Source of the DNA: Acholoe squamosa | Taxonomy: Eukaryota > Annelida > Polychaeta > Phyllodocida > Polynoidae | Length of the DNA: 64,000 bases | Reading direction: 5' to 3' | Assembly (NCBI GenBank): GCA_949317995.1 | Contig: OX439041.1 | Location: 11,730,001 to 11,794,000, forward strand | Shown: positions 24,674 to 34,786 of the stretch, piece after piece | Position numbering within the stretch: the first letter of the stretch is position 1 | Layout: the number at the start of each line of letters is the position of its first letter | The notes under the pieces: generated by a model | Databases searched by the model: none | What the model saw: the letters and a program-made list of their open reading frames with translations, nothing else | Told to the model about the DNA's origin: nothing | Position numbers and translations under genes: made by a program

Positions 24674-24899
24674 TTAACCCTTTAAGGACAGCACGATGTA
24701 TTAAAAAATTTCATGGTGATTTTTCTCCTCGCCAGCAATGCATTGGTGCATCATGGTGGGTGTTTAGAAGTGTATCAACCCATACAATTACGATACGTGA
24801 ATGCAGTATTGTGGATCCATTAATAAGGGCTGCATTTTATGCGATTATGTGCACACCTAGTGAATTGATGTATACTACAACTGTATATATAAGGGTTAA
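24674..24899. repeat. Cloverleaf element, old full-length copy
   Basis: TTAACCCTTTAAGGACAGCA at the left and AAGGGTTAA at the right frame 226 bp. Inside, GCAATGCATTGGTGCATCAT and GTGAATGCAGTATTG ... AGGGCTGCATTTTATGC are remnants of B and A. The length between TTAA ends matches better copies. Confidence 0.75.
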
Positions 24900-25350
24900 C
24901 CCTTGGGGTTCCTATTGCACAAAACTACCATCGCCACACCCCTATAATGACACAGCAGAGTTAATCCTTTGTTTTGAGACTGTCGGTGGTGTTTAGCCCA
25001 TTGTTGTGTGACAAGGGTGTGTTGATGGGGTCATTACCAACATGGCAAGGTTATATCATCACTTGCGGATCCAGGAATATAAAGGGGTGTTGCGCTATGA
25101 GGAGAAAATTCTCCATCCGCCAAATCTGACATCAGAAGCAGTGATGAGGTATCAGTTCTTTCTTTTTTCTTTTGATTTACAAACTCTCCAAATTGCTACT
25201 GTGGCTCATGTCGCTCGAAGTGCTACCACCCCGGAGCTGTCACAGCCTAGGTACACCAATGTTATTTTCATTCCTGTATGTACCATTACACCAGTATAGT
25301 TCACATTGAGAGGGAATTCCCAGGTACCCCCACCCTCCTCTACCATCTCA

Positions 25351-25645
25351 GGAGGGTATCTCAAAAAGATTGGGAAACCAGTTCTCACTGTAACTATTTG
25401 ATCCTGCAGTTCTCCTACATTTCTCAACCTAAGAACAGACTTCCCTGCTTGACTTCTGCTACAAGTGAACTGCATGGAAATAGGTCGAGTTGCAAAATAA
25501 GAGACTGGACCCCTCCTATACCACTCCTATAACTGACTCCCTCTTTACAATACAAGAGGGAATCCACTCCAGAAGGTCAGTGAGTTCAATTTTGGAATTA
25601 TCACCTCCGACAGGATCAATTCCAAATCTTTTTGAGATACCCTCC
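25351..25645. mobile_element. 295-bp TIR element (GGAGGGTATCTCAAAAAGAT ends)
   Basis: GGAGGGTATCTCAAAAAGAT at 25351 is repeated in inverse as ATCTTTTTGAGATACCCTCC ending at 25645. The interior has no transposase frame, and I saw no clear target duplication. A single copy in the window, of non-autonomous MITE type. Confidence 0.85.
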
Positions 25646-26400
25646 GGCTGACCCCGTCCTCCCTTATTTCCCGCCTGTACTGCGGCTATCGTACCGGTAT
25701 TAGCCCCGGGATTCCCGTACATCCGCGCGCCGATTTGTCTAGGGCCGGGTCGGGCGGCCAAGGTGACAGGGGACGATCCCTCCAACTCCCTCCTACTTCT
25801 ACGGCCACTCCAACTCACTCCTTGGTGGATCTAGGGACTTGAATTCTCTAGATAAAGAGCGTGTGGGATGGTGTGTGTCGAGACGTGTGTATAGTCTACA
25901 CAACTCAATATCCATTGGTTTTGAAAAGGGATGGACATGCACACCCAATGATGTGTTCCCCCTACACCCTGCAATTTCCTAGCTGTAAGGCAGTAAGATT
26001 TTACATTGGCTATATCCCCTTCTCCGCGTCAGTCTATTTTACCCCCGGGATTTTACCCAAAGGGATGACCAAGCTCACAAGTGCTTTGTCATTATACTAT
26101 TTCTATAATCGTATTTACCTCAAGGGGGGAGGGAGAGGGAGTGACCGAGAAAAATGCAGCAATTCTGACTGTAGTAGATATGTCTTTTGACTGTCCATCG
26201 CTTGACTCTGTGGATTGCAGTGCCACCCCATGGCACGCCTCCCCATCATCCCACGATTGGCTTGACCACCCCAGACTACCCCCCCCCCCTCCACACACAC
26301 CCACGGATCCGATCCCCCCGTGTCCATACGATCCGTGATTTGCGGCTACTGTGTGCTTCTGACACGGCCATTAGGCTCATCAATGGTAAAACACGGATTT

Positions 26401-26616
26401 ATAACCCTTTACTGGCCGCTCATACAGGAGTGCATCATGCCCATTGGTCGTCATGATGCACCAATGAAGTGCTGATGAGTTGGCTTGCCAGCACTACATT
26501 GGAGCATCATGCCGACCATCTGGGAGTTAATCAGCCCCGTCGGGTCAGTGTGATGCAGGCCTGGCGAGTGATTGCATTCATACATCATGAGGACCAATAG
26601 GCTCTCATAGGGTTAA
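26401..26616. repeat. Cloverleaf element, near full length (B-A order)
   Basis: Left end AACCCTTTACTGGCCGCTCA, outer stem GAGTGCATCATGCCCATTGG, hairpin B ACCAATGAAGTGCTGATGAG ... GCCAGCACTACATTGGAGC, central CAGCCCCGTCGGGTCAGTGT, a shortened hairpin A and right end ATAGGGTTAA. Confidence 0.9.
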
Positions 26617-27767
26617 ACGATGAGACATGAGTAGGGGGGGGAGTGTAGGATGTAGGGGCTGATCCGCCCCCCCCCCCCTGTGACTCACTGGGAGGACGCC
26701 AAACGCAGCCTAAGCCGCACCAAATTGGGGCGGAAGCCGACCGCCCGCCTTCTGAGCCCGCGCATGCGCCGGCAGCAGCGTCCTTACGGCGCATGTGCAG
26801 ATAACTCCCGTGTAAATGGGCGAGGAGGGTCAGCGAGAATACTGGGAGGGCGGGGGGGGGGGAGGGGGTGATGGTCAAGAATTTGTGGGCAGAGTTTTGT
26901 ATAGGTGATGATGATGGGGAAATAGCATGGTGGTGGTAATGGTTGTACTAAATTGAGGGATTTCATGTTTTTTTTAAAAAAAAGATAAGTTTAAAAAAGA
27001 AGAAAAATAGAAACATAACCCCCCCCCTTCCGTCCAGCTCAATATGAGGTAAATCTCATGCTGTGGTGAACCCGTCTATACACCTGTCCTTGTAGTAACA
27101 ACAGGTTAGCACCTATCATCACACTGACCAAGCTGCACCAATAAGTGTTACCTTTGGTGCTATTCCAACTGCCTCAGAGACTGATTTGGTGAACGTGGCA
27201 GTAGTCGGACATAGGCCTACAGGGTCTAGGTAAGTATACTGGTGATAATTGGATTTCCAGAGGCGGGTTGGGAGTTCTCTCTATAACTCTTATTCCCAGT
27301 TGGAAGCCCTATAAGGAATGTGTATTTTTGTCCATTAAGCCCATTTCTCGCCATAGTGCAAGAATGTAGGTAGCACTGGTGATATGTGTGAGACATGATA
27401 CCAAATACACATCACACGGGGAAATTGTATCATGTAAACACATGGGAAGAAATGAATGAACAATTAAGTGGTACTGAAAGGCCGGTCTGAAAGGGTTAAG
27501 GCTACATGTCCATGCACTAGAGTAGAGTTTAACCCTATAGAGTCTATTCTGCGTGTCTACAGCCCCATACCCCACCTACTACACACCCACCATTATGTAA
27601 ATTTCCGTCTCTGTGATTCACGCCCACGTTAAGCTCCCGAGCTCCACACTCGCATGGCCCTCCACAAACCCACGACTCTATGTACTACTCACAGGGGAAG
27701 ACCACACGAGTAACTCACTATGGAACATAGCCAGGCACAACCCAACAACTCTGTGTACTACTCACAT

Positions 27768-27872
27768 GGAAGGACCGCATATAACTTGGATATCTGTCGT
27801 GCCATGGTGCATGCATGCATCCCTAGTGAGTCTGGCTTTTCAGGGCTGCATTGATGCATCATGACGACCAAC
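27768..27872. repeat. Cloverleaf element, partial
   Basis: GAAGGACCGCATATAACTTG and one arm GTGCATGCATGCATCCCTAG ... CAGGGCTGCATTGATGCATC are present. A C10A17 homopolymer follows immediately at about 27878. Confidence 0.65.
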
Positions 27873-28229
27873 CGACCCCCCCCCCCAAAAAAAAAAAAAA
27901 AAGAAGAAAAAAAAAAAGAGAGAATCTCGAGATCGTGAGATATTATGGCGACACAAAACATCTCTATAGAGCTCTGTAACCATTTTTACTGCCTATTATT
28001 CTAATTTTACCCCATTAAGGTAAAATCGGTGTGCAGAAAATTTAGCATCAAAGCACTTAAAGGGTTAATAGACTTGTAGCGGACATTTCATGACTAGCCT
28101 CATGTCCTTAACAACCTTCATTAACCCTTTATTTACCCCGCTCCAATCTCCGACATCACCCACTAAGTGGCTGCTATCTGAGTGAGTGCTTTGATGATGA
28201 CACTGCGCCCATTGATTAGAGGGGCTAGG

Positions 28230-28395
28230 TTAACCCTTAAAAGACAGCATGTTACATGTTATACCCTATACCCACAGCATGATGCAGGAATACAGGTAAG
28301 TATCTCGCCAAGGCTGCATTCGTACATAACTCTGTTCTCAGGGTCTGCATACTTCACCAATGGCGATGATAGGGCATTGGTGTATTGCTAACCCA
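28230..28395. repeat. Cloverleaf element, partial
   Basis: TTAACCCTTAAAAGACAGCA, CAGCATGATGCAGGAATACA and ATCTCGCCAAGGCTGCATTC mark the left end and hairpin A. The B half is reduced to GGGCATTGGTGTATTGC. Confidence 0.65.
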
Positions 28396-28539
28396 TATGT
28401 GATTGGTGCCTTTCTCATAACAAAAAACCAATAGGAGATCGTGAGGTGTCATCCGGTGTCATGCAACATTTAGAGGGTTATTGTGGCGTGTTTTGATGGG
28501 AGCATTGGCCATTGATTGGCGTGTTGTGGGTTGTATTAA

Positions 28540-28800
28540 TGAACGTGGACGTGCCGTATTGGGCCGTAAGTGGTGCACGTTATTCCCTAATCTAACACGT
28601 TAATGACACGTGCTCCACGTGATTACATTCCCATACACGTCATGATCTCACAGTGACGTTAAGACAACGTCATAGTCAAAGACAACCTTGTAATGCCCAA
28701 CGTTAGCATGTTGTTGGTTTGGTGGACGTTACTCCCTATCCTAACACGTTAATTAATGGCTCGTGTGCCTCGTGATAACATCATCGTACGTCACGATCTC
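28540..28800. promoter_or_regulatory. ACGT/CACGTG-rich duplicated module beside the first T-box exon
   Basis: Two related blocks about 155 bp apart share CACGTTATTCCCTAATCTAA versus GACGTTACTCCCTATCCTAA, then ACACGTTAAT, CTCGTGATnACAT-type words and CACGTCATGATCTC versus TACGTCACGATCTC. The segment holds more than a dozen ACGT cores, including CACGTG E-boxes and TGACGT CRE-like sites. It ends about 130 bp from the splice donor at 28928. Intronic enhancer function is inferred. Confidence 0.4.
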
Positions 28801-28928
28801 TGCCTTGCTTACAGTAAGTAGGGAGTCATGTGTATGTGGTAAAATGGGAAAGAAATGTGTACAGATCCTCTAGCTCTATGTTGAAAAAAAACAGAAGAAA
28901 AAAGAATCAGAAATATTTGTTCACTCAC

Positions 28929-29100
28929 CGTCCGGTCTTGGTGATGATCATCTCGGTGCCGAGGGAGTGAAACTTGAGCCAGAGGTCACGTGTCTCGAGG
29001 CTGATCTTGATGTTTTTGTCCCTCTGCTCCCTCTGGGGTGGCGGCAACATCCTCTTGGGGTCGTGTCCCATGTGAAAGCCGCCGAACTGCTGGCTCTGAC
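28929..29100 (-). CDS. T-box domain exon 1 (start of the DNA-binding domain)
   Basis: The 172-bp form starts at the acceptor CACCATTCCTCCAG, phase 1, and reads [30 protein letters not shown], then [20 protein letters not shown] and [30 protein letters not shown] is the N-terminal T-box motif, and WLKFH is typical of Tbx4/5. The donor is CG|GTGAGT, leaving two bases of the second arginine codon, completed by the 9242-9509 exon. The acceptor phase matches the cassette exons at 33753 and 34640, so this form joins them in frame. The same frame stays open upstream to an ATG at 29332 (next entry). Confidence 0.95.
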
Positions 29101-29332
29101 CTGGAGGAATGGTGGTGGATGTGGAGAGGTTAGATACATGGGGGTAGGTTGTAGGAGTACTGGATGAGGATGTACTGGAGGACGGGGGAGGGGACGGCGT
29201 CGGCGTCATGATGGCGGTATGGAGCGCGGCGGCAGCGCGGTATGCAGGGTGGTAGTGGTAGGGTGAGGGGTGGTGCGGACCACCATATCCGGTCACCGCT
29301 GCCGGAAACATATCCAGCACCCCTAGCGACAT
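28929..29332 (-). CDS. Alternative long first exon of the T-box gene
   Basis: If the internal acceptor is not used, the frame extends upstream without a stop to ATG at 29332: [18 protein letters not shown], then [20 protein letters not shown] and a Pro/Ser/Thr-rich tract before GQSQQF. Histidine/tyrosine/alanine- and serine/proline-rich tails of this kind are common at T-box protein N termini. The 5' flank (29341-30060) is CpG-rich. The exon is therefore a candidate alternative promoter/start giving a different N terminus on the same DNA-binding domain. Low sequence complexity means the open frame alone is weak evidence. Confidence 0.5.
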
Positions 29333-29340
29333 GACGACCT

Positions 29341-30060
29341 CACCGCACGACGTGCAGCGCTAAGAATTAATATAATCCGGAGTCGTGTCCTTGTCGCGTC
29401 CTGCAAAATTTATGGCGACTCCAATTGAATCATGGCTGGTAGCCTGTAATCGTGAATAAAGTCATAATAATCCACATCCGACTTAGACGTGCGTCACTAC
29501 CGGTCGCGACAAGGGCATTTCCGGTAGCTCAGCTATTACATAGTATCTTCATCTATGTCAGCAGCATACTGGGTGTACATTATGATATCACTGATATAGC
29601 AGCAATGGCGGCGGTGGTGTCAGTGATGGGCCTGGTCGCGGCGCTGTGCTGGTGACGCTGTATAGCGCTGTCGATGACGGTGACGGGCGCGGGGCGGCGT
29701 GTCCTGTCTGCTCTCTGATGGAGAGCCGCGTCCGCCGTCCGTCGCCGCCCGCGTCAACTGAACATCCTGCCTCCAGCCCAGGTTCCACGGAGAGGGAACG
29801 TGTAGCAGGGGTGGGGAGTGGGGGTGGAGATGAAATGGGCAGGTCGGCAGGAGAAGGCAGGCGGTCGGCGCTGCCCCCGGCTATGTTTATGTTGCTGACG
29901 ACTCTATTACCCGGCGCGGTGGGGCGGCGAATCCCGTCCGGCCCGGCAACCCCCAGATTGGGTGCGCGCCGGGCGACGCGGCCCTAAGCCCCCGGGATCA
30001 TGGCCGACGCCGACGGGCTCCCGGAGGCTCATTTATTCACATAAATTGCCGCGCGTAATC
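29341..30060. promoter_or_regulatory. CpG-rich putative promoter for the long first exon
   Basis: This is the most CpG-dense stretch near the T-box exons. A CCAAT word on the plus strand near 29417 and a CAATGGCGGCGG (YY1-like) word near 29603 lie within 300 bp upstream of the ATG at 29332. The open frames here change strand and frame and look compositional. Confidence 0.4.
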
Positions 30061-30333
30061 TCGACCAGATCCCACGAATTAGGCCCGGCAGGAAAAATTG
30101 AATACTCGTCTTAGAGTGGGTGGTTGTGTGTGTGTGTGGGGGGGGGGCAGGGTATAGAGGGTGAAAACTGAAGTGACTGACGAACTGGCTCTAGACAAAA
30201 CCCACAACAAGGGCATCAGCATCATGAGAGGAATGGGTAAGTAGTATAGGGAGAAAAAAGAACAAAGACACCCCCACCCAATGGTACAACTGTGTGCTAC
30301 TAGGTCATAGATTGTAGAGTAGCTTGGATGGCT

Positions 30334-30411
30334 CCAGGATCATGTTCCTTTTGTTGTCATGATGAACCAATGCAGTGCTGTTGTGTCACTTACATTGCTG
30401 GATCATGCAGG
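30334..30411. repeat. Cloverleaf element, fragment of hairpin B
   Basis: TTGTTGTCATGATGAACCAA, GCAGTGCTGTTG and CATTGCTGGATCATGCAGG only. Confidence 0.5.
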
Positions 30412-31173
30412 CTATTCTGGGGCAGCAAAAGCGATATGCTGCCTTGTAATGTTATTTAGACCTATGTGTGTGTGTGTGTGGGGGGGGGGGTGCAGAGGAA
30501 TTGGTTGTATCTGGTGGCCAGTGTAGTGGCTACAACACCGATCACATAAAGGAGGATCACACTGCCCACCTTTCAGCCCCTGTCTAGTATTAGCAGTAAT
30601 ACAAGCACTATTGGCCCAGGTGCCTGTCTAAACTCACAATGCTCTTACATCTAAGCTGTATAGAGTAACACAAGACGCTATTACTAGATCTTAATGAGGA
30701 TGACCCCCCTCAATGCTATCTATAGCTGATCTATCAGGCTAGTGTGTATCATTTGTCGCTTTTGTTCACAATTTAGAAATGATGACCAAGTGTAGACTAT
30801 AATTTTGTTTTAAACGATGCAATAATATGATGAAAAATGAACACTCTCTCAGTCGGAGTTTTTCTTTTCTTTTGTGATTTAATTTTAAATCTTTACAAAG
30901 ATTTACAAATTATAAACTTCAATATTTTTGTTTTTAGCAGATTAGAATTGATTCAGATGAGAAAGTAGGTGTACTCAGAAGTATAAGAACACTGCTAGCT
31001 CTAGTTCTTTCTGTTTGGCTATTTATATGTACTCGTCATACCGAAAAAAGAAAGAAAGAAATTCACCTAGACACCTCACTCTATACCTGAAGGTTGCTCA
31101 ACTGGCGGCAGACATCAAAGTTACCAGAGGATCATAAAACCCCCTATACTCCTCCCCAAACACCCAGGTGTTC

Positions 31174-31390
31174 TTAACCCTTTAGGTACTGCATTATGCA
31201 TTGATGCATCATGCCCATTGGGGCTGCATTTATGCATCATGAGGACGCTATGGGGTTGATACACTCCCGAAGGGTCAGCATGATGCACCAATGCAGTGCT
31301 GGCGAGGCTACTCGCCAGCACTTCATTGGTACATCATGCCGAGCAAGAAGGATGAACCTGGAGGCATCACGCTGCCCCTTATAGGGTTAG
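31174..31390. repeat. Cloverleaf element, near full length (A-B order)
   Basis: TTAACCCTTTAGGTACTGCA at the left. Hairpin A is collapsed to GGGGCTGCATTTATGCATC. The central arm is ACTCCCGAAGGGTCAGCATG. Hairpin B (ACCAATGCAGTGCTGGCGAG ... CTCGCCAGCACTTCATTGGT) is almost perfect. The right end is CTTATAGGGTTAG. Confidence 0.9.
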
Positions 31391-31566
31391 CGGTCTCTGC
31401 ACCTGAGGTGTACCTATAAGGTGTACCTGGAGTATACCTTACACACACTCCTCTTTCATCTTTATCTCACAAATCTCACCTTTTCAATTTGCCCCGACTC
31501 CTTACTTCACCGCCCCCTATCGGGGACTGTCTAACTCTACCCCCTTATACTAACACATGCGGGGTT

Positions 31567-31768
31567 AATAACCCTTTAAAGGAACCATAGATGAGTACCT
31601 CAAGATATAAGATATTTGGTCGCCATACTGCGCGAATGCAGTGCTGACCACTGCATTCGTGCATCATGCCATCCGTTCGGACTCGACCCTGCAGGGTCAG
31701 CTTGATCTGCGTATTGCTTCATCCTTGGCGAGGTAGTCGCCAGGACTGCATTTCTTACAGGTTTAATT
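31567..31768. repeat. Cloverleaf element, shortened
   Basis: AATAACCCTTTAAAGGAACC at the left. A tight stem CGCGAATGCAGTG ... CACTGCATTCGTGCATCATG replaces the first hairpin. The second arm is CCTTGGCGAGGTAGTCGCCA plus GGACTGCATTTC. Confidence 0.75.
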
Positions 31769-32624
31769 GATAACCTGGCTTTATATCTATCTAGACGACG
31801 GACAAGTCGGGTCATTTGGACGGAGGTATAATTACCTTCCCCCACCATTAAATCTAGCTATACGTTTGGAGCTCAGACTGGGAATTGAATTGGATCTTTC
31901 CAGTCTGTCATTATTAATCAGAATTGAATTAGAAGGTGGAACATGATTAGCTGCTGGGTTTGTTTGGATAGATTAGTTTAGTTTAGAGGATGTGAAAGAT
32001 GCATTCATACATTTGCTTATGTTCAGCCAAAATTGATATCATATTTTATGCTTATACTATGGGGTTCTGACATTTTAACATTATATTCTAACCACAGACC
32101 CCGCACAGACCCTTGAACGATTTGGCTCAACTCGGGGCACAAAGTAATAGAACCAAATGCGTCGACCAGTGGTGCATGTCTACGGCAGCGTGGGAATGTT
32201 CAAAGCTCATGTAGTGTCTATAAGAGAGACGTCAAATACAGATTACCCATGGTTTTGTGTGCCCGATTCCATACTAATTTATGGGCGAAGAAATACAGAA
32301 TTCTCCACAGTAAATTAGCACATGGTCATTAGCAACGACTCCGCCCCCCCCCCCCCCACCCACCACGCACATACCTATATTTACAGTGGCCCGCTTGTTG
32401 GTGTGGGATACTATAGCGACTAACTACACCCATGTATAATTCACAGGGTCTAATTCACAGCGTGATACAATAGACAGAATAGACAGTGGACGACCCAGGA
32501 GGTGCCAGTGGTAGTAGTGTAGGGAGAGGGGGTATTGGGGCAGGCGGGGCGTAGGCACGGAAGGGGTGTAGAGGCAACAAGGAGATAGAGAGATAGATAC
32601 CCTAGAAGAAAAAAAAAGAGGGGA

Positions 32625-32625
<1 letters not shown>

Positions 32626-32708
<83 letters not shown>
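32626..32708 (+). repeat. (GA)n microsatellite
   Basis: About 40 GA units, flanked by further GA-rich sequence to 32800. It produces long SLSLSLS/RERERE-type spurious frames. Confidence 0.98.
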
Positions 32709-32712
<4 letters not shown>

Positions 32713-33086
32713 GAGAGAGGACAGGCAGAGATAGAGACAAAGAGAAACTGAGAGAAACAGAGGCAGGGGCAGAGCAAAGAAGGCAGAGCGAGGAAGGGGC
32801 CCATCAAACGTTAAGGAAGGGGAGGGGGGTAGGTAGGAGGGTCGGAGACGGTTGGGTTGACCGGGAATTAGCGGCAGCTTACCCCGGACACGTGCCGGAT
32901 ACCAGCACAAGCCCGGGGCGACCAGCGCATTGAGATTCATAAGCGGCACTCGGCGGGAACCGTGAAAGGGGCTGGAAACATGTCGTTTGCTCGTCGTAGT
33001 GTCATCAGCGGTCACCAGATGGGGTGTAACAACGGGGTGGGGTGGTTCTATGGGTGGTAAAAGAGGGCTGTGGGCTCCTTTGACTA

Positions 33087-33344
33087 TTAACCCTATAAGT
33101 ACTGAATAGTGTACGACTCCCAATGGCTAAATCCATGCGTCATGCATGCCGACAGATAGCAGTTGGGAGTCGTGTACTCGCCAGGGGCTGCAGTCGTGCA
33201 GCATCGGGTTGATACACTCCCGAAGGATCGGCATGATGCGCCAATGAAGTGCTTTACGTAGGATTGCCAGCATTGCATCGGTGCATCATGCCGACGGCAA
33301 AGGAACAGGGGCCTCGAGGCATTACACGGGCATGACAGGGTTAA
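33087..33344. repeat. Cloverleaf element, full-length 258-bp reference copy
   Basis: Bounded by TTAACCCTATAAGTACTG and GGCATGACAGGGTTAA, with TTAA at both ends. Layout: left outer stem, arm A (here modified: an 11-base ACGACTCCCAA pairs with TTGGGAGTCGT, then TCGCCAGGGGCTGCAGTC), central arm GATACACTCCCGAAGGATCG, arm B (GCGCCAATGAAGTGCTTTAC ... GCCAGCATTGCATCGGTGCA), CATCATGCCGACGGC and right outer stem. Across copies the plan is outer stem, hairpin A (ATGAATGCAGCCCTGGCGAG), central arm (GGGTCGGCATGATGC), hairpin B (ACCAATGAAGTGCTGGCGAG), outer stem. A strand folds as a cloverleaf. No coding capacity. TTAA ends recall piggyBac-type target sites; this is inferred. Confidence 0.9.
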
Positions 33345-33752
33345 TGGTGGGTTTGTGGTCTTCTTTGGTTAGCTACAAATGAGGTTTGATTTACTAGGGG
33401 TCAATATTTGTTGCTAAATTGATTACTAGTGTATGTACCACGGAACATCTGTGTGTTCTTAATATTCAACCGTCTTTTCTATACAAACTCTGAAGACGTG
33501 AGGAAATGAGTTTACCAATATATACCAAATGGGTGTGCAAAAGCGATATTTACACAACATATGAGAGGTCATTTCATGCATGTTCAATGTCGGTTTTGAA
33601 AATATAACCCTATTATAGAGATCTAGCGTAAAAATAACCATGCATATGACATTTAAGAAATTCTATATACTTTAATACAATAAATGAATAATAAAAATAG
33701 GCAAAAGGGCAATTCAAAGAAAGAAAAAGAAAGTAGATAAAGCGGACATTAC

Positions 33753-33800
33753 CTGACAAAGCCATCGATTCGTAATCCCATGACCCATAGCCTCTGGTTC
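33753..33800 (-). CDS. 48-bp phase-1 cassette exon of the T-box gene
   Basis: The acceptor TGTGCAACTATAG and donor GTAATG bound a 48-bp exon, phase 1-1, encoding TRGYGSWDYESMALS plus split glycine codons. Skipping keeps the frame. It fits exactly between the exon ending ...HDPMSLA|G and the exon starting G|QSQQF. Its end (YESMALSG) echoes the end of the 147-bp exon (HDPMSLAG), so it may be a partial exon duplication. The tiny open frame alone would not be convincing. Phase agreement on both sides and clean splice sites support it. Confidence 0.7.
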
Positions 33801-34639
33801 CTATAGTTGCACAGACAAGACACAAAACATACTTAGAATAAAGGTATAAGCAAAGGCACACAACTTGTCATTCATATGTGTACATTTAGTATACCTATAC
33901 TACAGGCACAGCCAACATGCAGGTTATAATTAGATAACTAAAAGAAAACACAATGCATGGAAAGAGCATTTTATATAAAGGCGTTCTAGCAATTTTAGAT
34001 ACACATACATGCATGCGCTGTTTTCTTCTCATATGACGCTGATAAAATAGACCCTACATTTGTAGTAGCAACAGTTAACTTTCAGTTTTAAAGTGGCTAT
34101 TTTCATCTCTAGGCATCTACAAAATTTCGGGAACACATACAAAGATTCAGAAAACCCAGAACCCACACCTTCCTTTGAAGCTAATCCATATATGATAATC
34201 ATAGCATATTATTTGACCTTCGCCTGAAAGTATCAAGCCACAACATACATATTTATGCATGTAGGCCATAATGAATACCCTGATATATGTTTCAATTCCT
34301 CTGACTCTCAATAAGTTTTCTATGAAAGAGTTAACAGATAGAGCTATAGTTAAAATACAACACAAGAAAACGTTTGTGTCAGGTTTCTAGGTCTGAAAAG
34401 GTTGGATTTTACTGTCTAAAAATCAGACACTTTACTTTTGTCTCAAGGTTGAATAAAAGTTTCTCATTATCATTGTACAAGTATCATCGTAGTCAGAGAT
34501 GGGAACCTAAAAAACACCTTTCTTTTAGCCTACCCATATAATTTACGTGGGTACCCACATTAAAACAAACAAACAAAGAAATCATAGATAAAACCGGAAA
34601 AAAAGGAGAAAACACAAAAATGCAAAGTTTTAGACTTAC
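33801..34639. other. Short T-box intron
   Basis: AT-rich, with no repeats of the families above and no other exon seen. Confidence 0.6.
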
Positions 34640-34786
34640 CTGCCAGAGACATGGGGTCGTGTGCGGGGTGCATGGGGAAGCCGGTGAAGGGGAAGCTCTG
34701 AGGTGCGGCCGACATGAGGCCGTGAGACAGGCCGGGGAAGGAGCGGGCTCTCTGCCCCAACAGGTCGTCCTCAAACATGGTGGTAC
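34640..34786 (-). CDS. N-terminal coding exon of the T-box gene with candidate start Met
   Basis: A 147-bp exon, phase 1-1. The donor GTAAGT is consensus and the acceptor is CTGCCTCTACCTCAG. ATG at 34778 sits in a strong initiation context (ACCACCATG). It opens MFEDDLLGQRARSFPGLSHG, then LMSAAPQSFPFTGFPMHPAH and DPMSLAG. The acceptor 5' of the ATG implies an upstream exon, either untranslated or coding in phase 1 (see 42478-42621). Downstream it joins the 48-bp exon or, by skipping, the 28929-29100 exon, both in frame. The MFEDDLL start and FP-rich region have no domain I recognise. Confidence 0.8.

Larger units (their letters stand above)
9510..28928. other. Giant T-box intron (19.4 kb) splitting the DNA-binding domain
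   Basis: No exon of this or another gene was recognised on either strand. Contents: about a dozen cloverleaf copies, a 295-bp TIR element (25351-25645), a CACTGGCGGAT-type element (20093-20241), CpG-rich patches (12840-13340, 22440-22700, 25650-25800), an E-box-rich segment (11600-11830), imperfect repeats at 17240-17350 and an ACGT-rich duplicated module beside the upstream exon (28540-28800). Sequence between these appears unique, and I see nothing further in it. Confidence 0.6.
29341..33752. other. Intron upstream of T-box exon 1 (long-form promoter plus repeats)
   Basis: Apart from the CpG block, it holds cloverleaf copies at 30334, 31174, 31567 and 33087, G homopolymers at 30140 and 30480, a C15 run at 32343 and the large GA microsatellite at 32626. 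No exon recognised. Confidence 0.6.

Noticed and set aside
32424-33123. Open frames of Ser-Leu repeats
   Set aside because: Direct translation of the (GA)n microsatellite.
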